Assembly (NCBI GenBank): GCA_021397845.1
Contig: CM038044.1
Span: forward strand, 104,282,942 to 104,346,941
Origin: Areca catechu
Taxonomy: Eukaryota > Streptophyta > Magnoliopsida > Arecales > Arecaceae
Length of the DNA stretch: 64,000 nucleotides
Direction: 5' to 3'
Shown piece after piece: positions 31,620 to 44,344 of the stretch. Position 1 is the first letter of the stretch. Each line of letters starts with the position of its first letter. Below the pieces are notes generated by a model, which saw only the letters and a list, made by a program, of their open reading frames with translations, had not been told where the DNA came from and made no database searches. The position numbers and the translations under genes are program-made.

Positions 31620-32257
31620 TGGTGCCTTGATTTTCCTTTGGAAACTTCCACTGGATTCCATTCTCCATCAATTGGGATTAGTTATTCTCAATGTCCTCGC
31701 TACCATGATGGTGAAGAAATGTTGGACCATGCCTTCTTTGCATGCCCAAAGGTTCGTGATATTTGGCTATCCATTACTTGTCAAATTTTACACTCCATTA
31801 CTGGTTGAGATCAGACCAAAGTATTCTTAGAAGCCTCTAACTACCATTGCTATCTCAATTGCTAAAAAAAAATCTAATTTATTTTGCTTTGGCTGATTTT
31901 GAAGTCTAGAAATGTTGGAACTTTCCAAAGAGTATAGGTGCCTGCTCATCCAATTCTCATTCTTTGCCAGGTTCTCATTATTTTCCAAGCCACTGGTGTT
32001 CCTCTAGTTCTCCTAATCTGAGATTAATTCCCCTCCATAACCTGGCTTCCTCAAAGTCAACTTCAACAATTCTGTTAATTATACTTCGGCTGGTGTAGGC
32101 TCCATCATTCGAGATATGAGAGGTGCTCCTATTTTTGCAGCTGCTAGTCTTCTGCAAACCCGAACAGTCCCGATGCGTGCTTACAATAGCATGCATGGGC
32201 ATGCATACAGTTCTTTCTATGGTTCATATATGCTAAGAACCTATGGGTGGAAAGAGA
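31620..32257 (+). pseudogene. LINE (L1-type) 3' end: zinc-binding RT tail and RNase H
   Basis: A zf-RVT-like block, CPRCHDGEEMLDHAFFACPK then VRDIWLSI, sits at about 31695-31770 in a frame with later stops. Downstream an RNase H-like part reads GSIIRDMRGAPIFAAASLLQ with MRAYNSMHGHA (about 32100-32210), typical of plant LINEs and their relatives. Decay is strong. Copia F starts right after at 32258. A 5' part is not visible to the left, where the SINE ends at 31515. Confidence 0.7.
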
Positions 32258-32916
32258 TGTTAATTATAATATACAGAAAAATATATATATTTATATAATT
32301 TGAAAGTATTTAAAAAATAAATTTTATAATGTATGTGATAGAATATTTTAGTATGACAAGTAATTAAAAAATCAAAACAGAATGATGTTTGGAATCCTGG
32401 TCTAGCAGGCGGATGAAACCATTGCCCTAAAGGAGATTTAGCCTCATCGTGTGAAGAACAATTGAACCACATACTCTCCTCCAAAGTATAACTTAGAAGC
32501 CAACACTCTAACGTTCGCTGGTAGCATAATCTCGAACGAATGCCGATCAACATGTCTTCAGTCCAAAATAAAAAAAATTATGAAAAAGAAAAAGAGAATT
32601 TTTAAATGTTTGAGAGAGAGAAATATAGGAGTAAAAACTTGGAATTTTTGGATAGGTTGGAAACCAAAAAAAGAGACCTATTTATAGGCTCAAAATCTCC
32701 CCAAAATCCCAAAAAAGCCCCTAGAAATAGCCATTATGCATTAAATAAAAATAAATAAAATAGTTGTTTCAGCATTTAAAAAATAATGAATTAAAAAAAT
32801 TAAAAAAGGGGAAATGGATGACTGAATGGACGTGTGCGGAGCATGTGTCTATGCTCGCACGGGCGTTCGGTTGAGAAGTTTTGAAACTTCTTAAAAAAAG
32901 CCAATAATCCCCTACA
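32258..32916 (-). repeat. Copia F 3' LTR
   Basis: Begins TGTTAATTATAAT. Matches 49023-49676 over nearly its whole length with clear divergence; both copies share ATTATGCATTAAATAAAAAT and a GAGAGAGAAAT word. The end is set near CCCCTACA, whose complement TGTAGGGG could be a PPT or LTR start. Confidence 0.75.
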
Positions 32917-34900
32917 AGTTTCAAAACTCATGAAATATTTAAATTCAATAAATAATTAAATAATAAAATTTTTAGACTTTTACTATGCTTAGTGCAACTA
33001 CCTTCTAGGTTTAAACTAGCATTTAGTATCAAAATATACACAATATGAAGACGAACTGAACATAATGCAAGGTAGAGCTATCTAGGATATGCATTTTCTT
33101 TGATTTTCATGAGAGTTACTAGGGATTTGCATTGGTCCCATAGTCGCAGCCTCATAACTAGTCTCACTAAGATAAATCCTCCAAGAGTACGTACAATGAA
33201 ATCGTACCTTGCTGAACTTATAGCCTTCGATCTATTAAGAGCTATGCTCAACCTAACCATCATAATAGAGCACCACACCATAGAAATGGAGTGGAGACAG
33301 ACTCCAAATTGGTGCTCCCAAATGTCATCTCAAAAGTCATTTTCTTTTGAATCTTAGTTATGGGGTTGCCATGACAGTAAGGATCTACTCTAGTAACTAA
33401 TATATGGGCTTAAACCCCATCCCTCTTGACGTCTCAAATACCACGGCCTTCAAAAAGTTTTAGTCAAAAGATTTGCCAAGTTATTTTTTGATCTTAAAAA
33501 TTATAATGATATTACTTCTTTTATTTTATTTTTTACAACTTTATACCTGATTAGGATATGATTGTTCATCTTTTTATTAATTATTTGTTGTTTAATATAT
33601 CAATAAGAGCTCTACAATCATAATTTAAAGAAATTTTTAAAATTTTTGATGAAAGAATTTCTATATCATTTATTAAATTTTTTAGCCACTATACTTCAAT
33701 ACATGTAATGTTAAAAGTAGTTAATTCAGATTTCAATATACTTCTAGTAATTATTGTTTGTTTATAAGAGCCCCAAGATACTGCAGCTCCTCCTAGCAAG
33801 AGAGATATCTAATGGTGGACTTAATATCTAAATTATCTGTTTTCTAATTGGTATCACTATAATACTCAAATATTTTTGGATAACCAAAGTATACTTGAGA
33901 GTAATCTAAGGTTCCCTTAGGATACCTAAAGATTCTTTTTAGAGCTTTCTAATGTTCTTTACAAGAATTACTAGTATATCTACTCAGTCTACCTACTGCA
34001 TAAGCTATATATGGATGAGTTCTATTTAAAATATATAATAGAGATCATATCCTCTGGAAATATTTTAATTGATTAGTGGGTTCTCCTAAATTTTTAATTA
34101 AGTGAGAACTATGATCATAAGGGATAAAGATAGGATTTAAAATCAAAATATTTAGACATTTTAAGCATTTTCTCTATTAAGTGTGTTAGGTTTATTGTTA
34201 TTCTATTATCTACTCTTCATTCCTAAAATTACATCAGCTTCTCCTAAGTCTTTCATATCAAAATTATTTAATAAATAACTTTGAGTTTCTTAAATTATTT
34301 TCATTGATGTTCCAAATAATAATATATCATCTACATACATGCATAATATTACAAAATCAATATCCTATCTTTTATAATATACATATTTATCATATTCATT
34401 TATTTTAAAGTATTTTTTAAGATAATTTCATCAAACTTAATATACTATTATCTAGGAGCTTATTTTAAACTATAAAGTAATTTAATTAGTCTATATACTT
34501 CATGATCTTATCCTTTTATTTCAAATTCTTGATATTGGTTTATGTAGATTTTTCTTCTAATTCTTCATTTAAGAATGCAGTTTTTACATCCGTTTGATGG
34601 ATTGTTAATTTATGCATTGAGGCGAAAGCTACTAAAGTTCTTAGGATAGTTATCCTAGTTATATGAGCATAGGTGTCAAAGTAATTTATGTCTTTTTTTT
34701 AGCTAAATCTTTTTACAACTAACCTAGCTTTATATCTTTCTATTATTCTATCTGGCCTTAATTTTTTTAAAAAAATCTATTTTATTCTTATAGGTTTGTT
34801 TTCTGGAGGCAAATCAGTTAAAATCTAAATTTTATTTTCTATGATTGATTTAATTTTACTATCTATGGCTTCCTTCCAGTATAATAATTCTGACGATGAC
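32917..34900 (-). pseudogene. Copia F reverse transcriptase and RNase H remnants
   Basis: No long open frame survives. The complement of about 34300-34345 reads LCMYVDDIL, the catalytic YVDD box of a Copia RT. Around 34540-34610 the words of TDVKTAFLNEELEEK-type sequence can be made out. RNase H should lie at 32950-33900; only scattered matches are visible there. Confidence 0.65.
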
Positions 34901-36413
34901 ATCATCCCATTATACATAGAAGGTTTACCCTCTACTAAAAATGTAAGAAGTCTTCTCCAAAATCTTTTTTAACTCTTTTTCTTTTACTTCATTTTAATTC
35001 AGATTCAGTTTCTAGTTCTAATTTTATGGTTCTAAAGGAAGATGATTCACATTCTAGGAATCTAGAAATTTTAGTCTTAAAAGAAAATGTATCCTTAAAG
35101 AAAGAAGCATCTTTAGCTTCTAAGATTGAGTTGTCTGCTATATCACTAATCTTTGATTTTATTACTAAGAATCTATAGGCATTGTTATTTTAGGTATAGC
35201 CTATAAATACAGCATCTATAGTCTTAGGTTCTAATTTTCACTTTTTGGATTTAGAAATATTAACCTTGGCTAGGTATCCCCATATATTGAGAAAATCTAG
35301 GTTAGGAGTCCTCCTTTTTTAAAATTCATAAGGAGTCTTGCCACTATCCTTAATAGATATCCTATTTAGGATAAAGCAAGAAGATAAAAGAGCTTCCCCC
35401 ATAAGTTCTTGGATAAGTCAAAACTGATAAGCATAGCATTTACCATATCTATAAGAATATGTTTTCATACTCAGCTATACCGTTGGACTGTGAAAAGTAA
35501 GGAACAGTCACTTGATGAATTATACCATGTTCTTAATAGAATTAGAAGAATTCATTTGAGGTATACTCCCCTCCTCTATTAGATTTAAAAATTTTAATCT
35601 TCTTTTCTTGTTAATTTTCTACTTCTCTCTTATAAATTTTAAATATATTTAAAATTTTACTTTTAGATTTAATTAGATAATAATAGTAGTATCTGAAAAA
35701 ATAATCTATAAAGATTACTATGTATCTATTGCCACCACGGATTGCAATCTTAGTGAAGTCATATACATCACTATGTATTAACTCCAAGATTAAAAAAAAA
35801 TTTTAACTGATTTGATTAGTTTTCTTGGTTATTTAAATTCAGCACATATTTCATACTTAGATTTATCTAAGTTTGATTTGAGAATTAGTTTTAACTCCAT
35901 CATATGTTTATCTTTTTCTATGTGTACATGGCCCAACCTATCATGCCATAGATTTTGTTTAGATTTATTCATAAAATAAATATGATTCTCAGTTTTATTA
36001 ATGAAAAGATTTATTATATTTAGTTTTAATAAGCCTTCACTTATATATCCTTTTTCTATAAAGGCATTATTCTTAGTTATTACAACTTTATTATAATCAA
36101 GGATAATTTTATATCCCCTCTGAACTAGCTAAGACCCATTAAAAAGGTTCTTCCAAAAATCTAGAATATATAGCACATCCGTCAAGGTGAGAACTTTTCC
36201 TAACATCATCTTCAGGTTAACTCAATCCTATTCCATGATACTGGTGATTGTGTTGTTCCCTAAGATCATACCTCTTTTACTTATGTCCTAAAAAGTAGTG
36301 AACTAGGAGTGATCAAAACAAACATGAACATTGACTCCTGAATCCAACCACCAATCAAGATTGGAAGAAGTAGCATTAACTTCATGGTTTAAGTTTACTA
36401 ACCTAAAAATGGA
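34901..36413 (-). pseudogene. Copia F protease, GAG-pre-integrase and integrase
   Basis: Leftwards from 36413: NATSSNLDWWLDSGVNVHVC, a protease start with the D-S-G triad intact (about 36300-36390). Then LNIINLFINKTENHIY and NLWHDRLGHVHIEKDK, the GAG-pre-integrase block (about 35900-36000), and integrase segments including an NGIAEYE-like block near 35480. Stops are frequent. It continues into gag beyond Copia G at 47594. Confidence 0.75.
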
Positions 36414-37915
36414 TGTTGCCTAGCAAAGCAACTCAAGAGAGGGGGTGAATTGGGTTTTAAAAACTTGTTGCAATGATTTAAATAAGTATGTGCCAATTCA
36501 AATACAATGAAGGTGCTAGTGATTCAAGTGTATGTGTACTTGAAGATATGCAGTGGAATTAGTAAAATAAATATAGAATAAATAAGATCAAATAATAAGA
36601 GAAATCAAGCAACCACAAACACAAAGATATATAGTGGTTCGGTGTACACCAAAGTACCTACATCCACTCCCAAAGATCTACTTAAAAATTTTAATATAAT
36701 CTCACTTGATTATAGCCGATTAGTTTTCCGGGCTCACTAATCACAATCCTTTGGTTTTCACAAGGCTAACCAAAACACCTCTTGGTTTTCTCAAGGCTCA
36801 CCAAAAATCTCTTGGTTTTTCGGGATAACCAAAAATCTAGTTGGTTTTTACAAGGCTCACCAACAACCTAAGTTGGTTTTTGAAACAAGGCTCACCAACA
36901 ACCCGATCACTAGTTTCAAACCACTTGAAACTAAGAACAACAATAAAGTTGAATACAAAGTAATAAAACAATCAAGCTTTCAAAAATAAAGCAAATATCT
37001 CTTTGAAGCTCTTTGATTACTGTTGAAAATGCTTGTCTTCAAGTTATTGAAGCCTTAAAGGATGCTTGAAGAATGGACTTGAATGCTTCTTGAAATATCT
37101 TGAATGCTTGAAGGCTTAACTTCACTCCAAAGCAATGAATACTCAATGAATGCTCAATAGTTTCTCATTAATTGCTTCCCTCTTGAGTTTGGTCTATTTT
37201 AAATACATTTCCAAGCCTTAAATGACTATTTTTGACCGTTGAAGAGGTGAAAATAGCCATTAGGGATGAAAAGGACCATTTTCGCGTTTCAAAAAACTAG
37301 CCATTACTGTTCATCTAGACCTACAAGTATAGATACTTCAGATCATGAGTCGATATATGAGTCAACACTTGAGTTGACACTAGGTCAAAAATATCTTTTG
37401 AAGCTCTCTAGAATGCACTGGTGCATCGACACTTCTTCGGTGTGTCGATACTTGAGTCGACACTTTATCTTCATGAGTCGACACTTGAGAAAAGACTTGA
37501 ATTCAGCATGTTCCGTATCATTTTTGTCTCAGGTCTTGAGTCGACACATGAGTCGATACTTGGTCTTCATGAGTCGACACTTCATGCGTGCCAGCTGAAA
37601 TTTTTCTGCATATCATCTCAAACTTCTGTGAGTTGACATCTTGAGTCGACACTTCACTTCCATGAGTCGACACTTGGTTGAAACTTTCCTGAAACTCTAC
37701 TGAAACTTCTTTCAACTTAAAATTGGAGTCCTTCAAGGTTATTCTTATGTCCATTTAACTTGAAATTTCATCCATAAAACTGACTTCTTCAACAAAATGA
37801 CAAGCAATTGAACATGTGAGTACCCTGTTCTAATAAACACACTTTTAACACATAATTAGTACTCAAATATACTTAAGTATTTTGTTATTTATCAAAATCA
37901 ATATAAGAGTCAACA
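36414..37915 (-). repeat. Copia G 3' LTR
   Basis: 1502 bp, TGTTGCCTAG to AGAGTCAACA on the plus strand. GAGTCGACACTTGAG words cluster at 37320-37680. Matches 46103-47593 closely with scattered differences. Short ORFs inside are not genes. Confidence 0.95.
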
Positions 37916-37930
37916 ATCTTTCCTTTTTTG
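37916..37930 (-). promoter_or_regulatory. Copia G polypurine tract
   Basis: The complement of ATCTTTCCTTTTTTG (CAAAAAAGGAAAGAT) lies next to the 3' LTR. Confidence 0.85.
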
Positions 37931-39438
37931 ATGATGACAAAATCTTTAAGTATAATATACATAGTAAGCTCAAAAGAATTGCAATAGGTATAGAGCATTT
38001 TGCTATAAGTATCAAAGCTAATGATGGTAAGCATCAGAGTCTAAATTTGTAATGATTATTAAGAGCTAAGACTCATTTACAATGTATCAAAGCTAGATAT
38101 ATATATGAGAATGAATTCAATTCATATAGCTTCAATGTCAGAGCTATAATTACAATGTATCAGAGCTAAAAATTATGGAGTATCAGAGCTATAATTAAAA
38201 AGTATCGGAGCTAAGTTGTATATGTAAGATGCTCAAGAGGTGTATCAGAGCTAAAATATATTTGAAAGATAGATACTTCAGCAAAAACATATTAAATCAT
38301 ATTAGAGCAAAAACAATAAAGACAAGCTTTAAGATTATCAATACTTGAAGGATGTTAGAGGATGTCAGCATAAATAATATACAAAAAGAAAGTATCAGAA
38401 AAAAATTATCAGTTTATGAAGTCTATTAGAGCATTAAAATAAGGAGTATCAGAGCATATATATATATATATATAAAGAAAAGAAGTATAGAATATAACAA
38501 ATAGGAATAAGAGCATAAAATTGAATTGTATCATAGCATAGAACCATAAACAAAAGCTCCCCCTCAATGTATGATATGAAAACAACTTTCAAAACTTACA
38601 AGTTTTAGCATTTTAAAAGAAAAATTTCAAAAGAATTAGAAATTTCTCTCCCCCTTACTTTTTACTCTCTTTTTCAAAAAGTCTTTTCAAAAATCTCTCC
38701 TCCTTTATGTCATTCATTAATTACTCCCCCTTTTTGTCATCATGAAAAAGGGTACAAAGAATAATGGAAATAAGACATTGTAGTAATAAAGAGAGAAGAT
38801 ATTTTATATATAAAATTTTATATATTTGATACACTTGATACAAAATTGATACATGATTCATAACAAAGTAAATATACACCAAAAAGAAATATACATCAAA
38901 GTGAAATGCTACTACCTAGTATACTAACCCTAGGGGGTGCTTTTCTTATCAGAGAAAGACCCGATCTCCAAAATAATAGGCCCTGTAACCCTAGAGGGAC
39001 GAGGTCACGGCCACATCGGTCGGAGATCAGAAAGTCTAGTCCTAACAGGTCTTGGAATATCATCACGGCTTCAACTTCTGCATCTGGCAGGTTCTCTACC
39101 TCATACTAGTGTTGAAGAAGATGCAATGTCAGTGGCAGGAACAGAAGATATGACAGGGTCAGATGGAGTAACATCAAAAATGGGTCCGGAAGGAAGAATG
39201 TGAAAACCAGGTGTATAAAACCCTAGTTCTCAGATCAATGATAAAGTATGTAGGGTAGAAGATGGAATCACTGGAGTAGGAAGATCAACAAAAGTGTCTA
39301 GTGGATCAGAGTACAGAACAGGGGTAAAGATATCATGATCAAAAGGAATCACTGGGGTGCAGGAAAGAATAGGTGTTTGATGAGGTGGACTGGACGGGGT
39401 AGGAGCAGTCTCAAAAGTCCTCTTAGGATGCTGCTCAG
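37931..39438 (-). promoter_or_regulatory. Copia G 3' spacer with PBS-complementary decamers
   Basis: AT-rich. GTATCAGAGC on the plus strand (GCTCTGATAC in sense) is exact at 38157-38166, 38180-38189, 38242-38251 and 38446-38455; copies with one mismatch lie at 38009-38018, 38084-38093 and 38202-38211. The word is complementary to the element's own PBS. A TA run occurs at 38456-38474. No coding signal at 37931-38900. The open frames at 38906-39203 lie on the antisense strand and are not called; this part probably holds the ORF3 tail. Confidence 0.65.
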
Positions 39439-40750
39439 CTATGGTGTCTGGTTAGGGTCCGCTATGTAGTCTACCACATCAAAATTAGTAGAAGAATCTC
39501 TCTGACCATCTCCTATGTCTGTGTCTGAAGCTGAAGGTGCTAGAGGTGCTGGCGGAGAGTCTGATGAGGGAGGTGAAGGTGCCCTGGTAGATATCGATTT
39601 GTCTAGTGTAGCGAGGATAGTAGAGAAGCCATCTCTTAAGTCCAAATGACCTACCCTCGTTTCCAAATGCATCAAATTGACTCGCTGTCTGATGATCATC
39701 ATCTCTGTCTCCAATAGAGTCAACCTATCCTCAATGCTGTCAGTAGGATATGGCACCTCTAGCTGTGCCAGAACTGATGGTGCAGGCTGAGTATCAAGAA
39801 TGTCTCTCAGTGGCTCAGATGGCTCGGCCTCATCTCTATAAATCCGCTCCTCCTTAGCAATGTCCTCATCATATGCATCAGTGGTCTATTCGAATACCCT
39901 CCATCTTCACTATCCTCTGTGTAGATGATATCCCATCCTATGTAACGATCTCTCATCATAGATGTCTGTGTAAAGTAACTGCCTGAAGGGCTCTCTATTT
40001 ATGATAACTCCATAAGCTCAGAATAGGATGGTCAGACCCATGCAGTATGGCAAGCATAGCCTTCTGCTCATAGAGGGCTCAATCATCTGGTGTACCATAA
40101 AAACTGTGAGGCAGACTGGAGTCCATCAGATCAAGAATACCATGACTAGCAACTCTCTCTCCGTGATGAAATCAAAGCATCCGATCTTTGGTAGAAGATC
40201 TGAGCAATGTGTGATAAAGCAATCTCATCTCCAGTGAGAGTCTAGAGGCTACCACTTTGGCTCCCTCTTTGAGATCATCTATCTTAAAAATACATCAAAA
40301 TCCGCTCATCCTGTCTACTAATGAGTCAGCTATGGTGCCCCTCATAGGGATCTCCCAAGCCCTGCTCAATACCTTTGCAGTGAGCGAAATCGCTATCCCT
40401 CGGATCCTAACAATCCATCTATCTGCTCCTCTGGCCAAAGTACCATAGAACTCTCGAATTAGGCCAGGATAAAATCTCTCTATCAGCGAGCATAAATGGG
40501 CTAGCTCGGCATCTCTTAACCATTATCCTATACGAAAATGATGCTGGTCAACAAAGTCGAAGTCTACTCGCCGTCCTCCAACAATGGCCTTGGAGGCCAT
40601 CCTATCTGCTCCATGGACGAGCGGTCTGACTGGAATCTCATGCTGAACAGGTGGCTCCACTATCTGATCCTCGTGGTGTGCCTTCGTGCGCCGCTCTGTA
40701 TCCTGTGTAGACTAACGAGGTCTCCTAACAACTTGCTTCCTAGGCCCCAT
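39439..40750 (-). pseudogene. Copia G ORF3, homologue of Copia C ORF3
   Basis: Starts at the ATG on the complement of 40748-40750 (MGPRKQVVRRPR). Conserved pieces across frames: ERRTKAHHEDQ (ERRTKAHHEE in C), DAELAHLCSLIERFYPGLIR, SLTAKVLSRAWEIPMRGT, SLEMRLLYHTLLR, LPYCMGLTILF and LLYTDIYDERSLHRMGYH (LLHTDRYSDKSLHHMGYH in C). The C-terminal open part (39439-39756) has a heptad-like stretch SIEDRLTLLETEMMIIRQRV and a Pro/Ser-rich tail ending PNQTP. Stops and shifts break it. Its resemblance to the plant transposon protein family is from memory; role unknown. Confidence 0.65.
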
Positions 40751-41275
40751 CTCTCAGAAAAAAGAAATAGAAATAATCTAGGGTGAAATGGACAGAGATT
40801 TTATGGTAAAATCATGAGAAAATAGGGAAGAACAGTGAGAAACAAGGAAGAAACAGGCTCAAACAAGAAATCTGATGGTTGGAACAGTGAATGGAGGTTA
40901 ACGGAGGTTGGGATACTATTTTAGGGATGAGTCAGCTCAAGGATTAGAAGAAAAAATGAGAGGAAATGATCAGTTTTCCCTATTTATTCTTGGGTTCCCG
41001 TCGTTCAAGTGTCAACTCACAACTTCAGGCCAAGTGTCGACACTTGGAGGTGTCGACACTTCAAAGTATCGACACTTCAACAAAATATGAAAAAACATGG
41101 AAAAAAATTACAAAAAATTATAGAATCTAATTTTAATGATCTATGAATGATGAAACATGATTTTCAAGGATATTTGATCAGGAAATTTTCAAGTAAAATT
41201 TGAAAGGTCATAAAGAGATCAAGATCTAATCAAAAGGATTAATGACCCCTAATTCCCTTCTAATCATATAGAACC
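40751..41275 (-). promoter_or_regulatory. Copia G spacer between pol and ORF3 with LTR-like motif
   Basis: At 41010-41085 come AGTGTCAACTCAC, AGTGTCGACACTTGG, GGTGTCGACACTTC and AGTATCGACACTTC, the same words that fill this element's LTR. The rest is AT-rich and without a coding signal. Confidence 0.55.
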
Positions 41276-42780
41276 TATCTTCATGGAAAGGCTTGGTCAG
41301 TATATCAGCTAATTGCATTTCAGTGCAAATAAATTCAAGCAAAACATCATTATTTTGAATATGATCTATAATAAAATGATGTCTAATTTCAATGTGATTA
41401 CTTCTAGAATGTTGAACAGGATTTTAAGTTGAGTTTATAATACTTGTATTGTCACATCTTATTGGTGTCTTAGTTAATTTAATGCCAAGGTCCTTAGGTT
41501 GTTGTTTAATCCACAAGATTTGAGCACAACAACTTTCAGCTATAATATATTCAACCTCAGCTATAGATAGTGCAACTGAATTTTGTTTCTTGCTAAACCA
41601 TGAGATTAAATTAACTCTAAGAAATTGACAAATTCCATATGTACTTTTTTTGTCTAACTTATAACTAGCAAAATTAGTATCAGAATATACAATTAAATCA
41701 ATAACTAAATTCTTAGAGTACCACAGACCAATATCAATATTTCTAGATAAATATCTAAGTATGTGCTTTACAACCAATAAATATGATTTTTTAGGCTCAG
41801 ACTGATATCTAGTACACATGCATACACTAAACATAATATTTGGTCTAGTAGAAGTTAAGTACAGTAATGATCCAGTGATACCTCTATAAAATTTTTGATC
41901 AACTTTCTTACTAGACTCATCCTTGTTAAGCTTATATGAAGGGCTCATAGGTGTACCGATTGGTTTGGTCTTCTCCATCCCAAACATTTTCAAGATCTCC
42001 TTTGTGTATTTAGCTTGGTTGATGAAGATCCTTTCACTTGTTTGCTTAATCTGGAGTCTGAGGAAGTAGTTCAATTCTCCCATCAAGCTTATCTCAAACT
42101 CTCCTTGCATTAGCTTTGTAAATTCTTGACAAAGAGATTCATTAGTGGCACCAAAGATAATATCATCAACATAGATCTGTACTATTAAAAGATCATCAAC
42201 CTTTTTCTTTAAAAATAATGTAATATCAACAAGACCTCTAGAAAAACCATTTTCAATCAAAAAATTTACTAGATCTTTCAAACCATGCACGGGGGGCTTA
42301 CTTTAAACTATAAAGTGCTTTGTTTAGTTTGAAAACATGATCAGGATATGCATGATTTTTAAAACCAGGTGGTTGTTTAACAAAGACTTCTTCAGCTAAA
42401 TAACCATTCAAAAAAGTACTTTTAATATATATTTGAAATAGTTTGAAATCTATAAAATATGCAAATGCTAAAAGTAATCTAATAGCTTTAAGTCTAGCTA
42501 CTAGAGAAAAGGTTTCATCAAAATCAATTCCTTTCTCTTGATATAACCCTTAGCTACCAGTTTAGCTTTGTTTCTAGTTACTATTCCATTTTCATCTAAT
42601 TTATTTCTATATACCCATTTTGTACCAATTATGGAAGCATTAGATAGTCTTTCTATTAGTGTCCAAACATTATTTCTTTCAAATTAATTTAGTTCTTCTT
42701 CCATAGCAATTATCTAATTAGGATCTTTTTCAGCTTCTTCAATACATTTAGGTTCAATTTGAGAAACAAAAGCAATATAA
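41276..42780 (-). pseudogene. Copia G reverse transcriptase and RNase H
   Basis: The main open part, 41424-42290, reads IVQIYVDDIIFGATNESLCQ with YVDD intact, then MGELNYFLRLQIKQ, GITGSLLYLTSTRPNIMFSV (bridge), YSDTNFASYKLDKKSTYG (RNase H), LISWFSKK and SIAEVEYIIAESC. The N-terminal RT lies at 42290-42780 in broken frames, with a stop next to the GLK-A motif. The final block QLADIFTKP is expected near 41290, where the complement gives QLADILTKPF-like sequence. Only RT-RH with a few lesions, less decayed than C. Confidence 0.9.
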
Positions 42781-42803
42781 TCACATTTATTTCTAACAGA
42801 GAA

Positions 42804-43720
42804 TCAAGTTCTTATCCCTTTCGATGGATCATCTAAGATTAATTTCTTAGGATGTCCCTGAGCATACCTCCATTCTTTATGTAGATCCTTTGGTGAAGAT
42901 CTTATGGCTTCTTCTTCATTTTTATTGTTCTGATCTTCTTCACTTTCTTTGGTAGGGGGATCATCCAAAGTCAGCTTCTTAAGTCTTTCAACACCTGCAC
43001 ATTCATCAGAAATATCCTCTTTTCTAGAGGACTTGTTAGTAGACTCTTCGAACACTACATGCATGGACTCTTCCACTATAAGTGTTCTTTTGTTGAAGAC
43101 TCTGCATGCCTTTCTAGATGTAGAGTATCCTAAGAAGATACCTTCATCTGACTTGGCATCAAATTTGTATAAATTATCTTTTTCATTATTTAGAATAAAA
43201 CATCGGCAACCAAAAATCCAAAAATATTTCAAAATAGGTTTTCTTTTTTTCCAAAGCTTATATGGAGTTTTCTTTAAAATTGGCCAAATTAAAATACGGT
43301 TTAAAATATAACAGGCGGTATTAACAGCTTCTGTCCAGAAATATCTAGGTAAATCATTTTCATAAAACATTATGCATGTCATTTCTTTTAAAATATGATT
43401 TTTTCTTTCTACCATCCCATTCTGTTGAGATATCCTAGGTATAAAAAATTATGCTCAATTCCTTTTTCATTACAAAATTTTTTTAAATCTTGATTTTCAA
43501 ATTTAGTTCCATGGTCACTTCGAATACAAACAACAGAAGTACCTTTTTTATTTAAAACTTTTCGATAAAACTTCATGAAAGCTAAAAAGGATTCATCTTT
43601 ATAAGCTAAAATAAATCTATGTAAATCATGAGAAATCATCCACTATGACTAATCCATATATCTTGCCTCCTAGGCTTGTGGTCCTAGTTGGTCCAAAAAG
43701 ATCATATGGAGTAGTTTTAG
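42804..43720 (-). pseudogene. Copia G integrase
   Basis: Leftwards: ISHDLHRFILAYKDESFLAFMKFYRK, CIRSDHGTKFENQDLKKFC with the second catalytic Asp, then a frameshift at about 43410 into MVERKNHILKEMTCIM with the Glu, YFWTEAVNTACYILNRIL, GCRCFILNNEKDN and FLGYSTSRKACRVFNKRTL. It ends in an acidic/Lys-rich linker with a direct repeat-like pair KKLTLDDPP and KKLILDDPS. Stop/shift lesions make it inactive. Confidence 0.9.
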
Positions 43721-44344
43721 TGGCCTAGAAATTGAAATCATTCCTTTAGTTTTAAATGATATTCTTGTTTGTTTTCCAAACTGACAAGCTTCATAAATTT
43801 TATCTTTTTAAAATCTAAGTTTTGGTAAATCTCTTACTAAATCTTTTTTGCATAATTTATTAAGTAGATGCATGCTTGCATGACCTAATCTATGATGTTA
43901 AAGCTAACTAGTCTCATTAATTATGGAATTCATTGCAACTAGGCATTCACCATCATGTAACGATAAATTGTCAAGATTAACAAGATAGATGTTGCCATGC
44001 CTATTTTCAATGAATTTCACTCTATTATTATCAGGACTAGAAACCATGCAAAGAGAAGATTCAAAAATTACTTTAAAGCCTTTAGCACAAAACTGACTAA
44101 TACTAAGTAGATTATGCTTTAATTCTTCAACTAATAAAACATTATCAATAAAAGTAGAAGGGAAGACGTAAACTTTATCAATACCAATAATTTTTCCTTT
44201 ACTATTATCTCCAAAAGTTACACTCCCTCCATTCAGAGTCTCAAGAGATGTGAATTGCTTTACATCTCCTATCATATGTATTGAGCAACCACTGTCAAGG
44301 TACCATAATTTTTTCTTTTCTTTGGTTGTAAGATACACCTGCAA
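43721..44344 (-). pseudogene. Copia G protease and GAG-pre-integrase
   Basis: The open part, 43904-44344, reads KKLWYLDSGCSIHMIGD with D-S-G intact, GGSVTFGDNSKGKIIGIDKV and KHNLLSISQFCAKGFKVIFE. The His/Cys-rich GAG-pre-integrase continues at 43760-43910 with a stop replacing an early residue (LWH block). Confidence 0.9.

Noticed and set aside
38906..39203. Plus-strand ORFs near the ORF3 end of Copia G
   Set aside because: Antisense to the element, no motif; treated as shadows.
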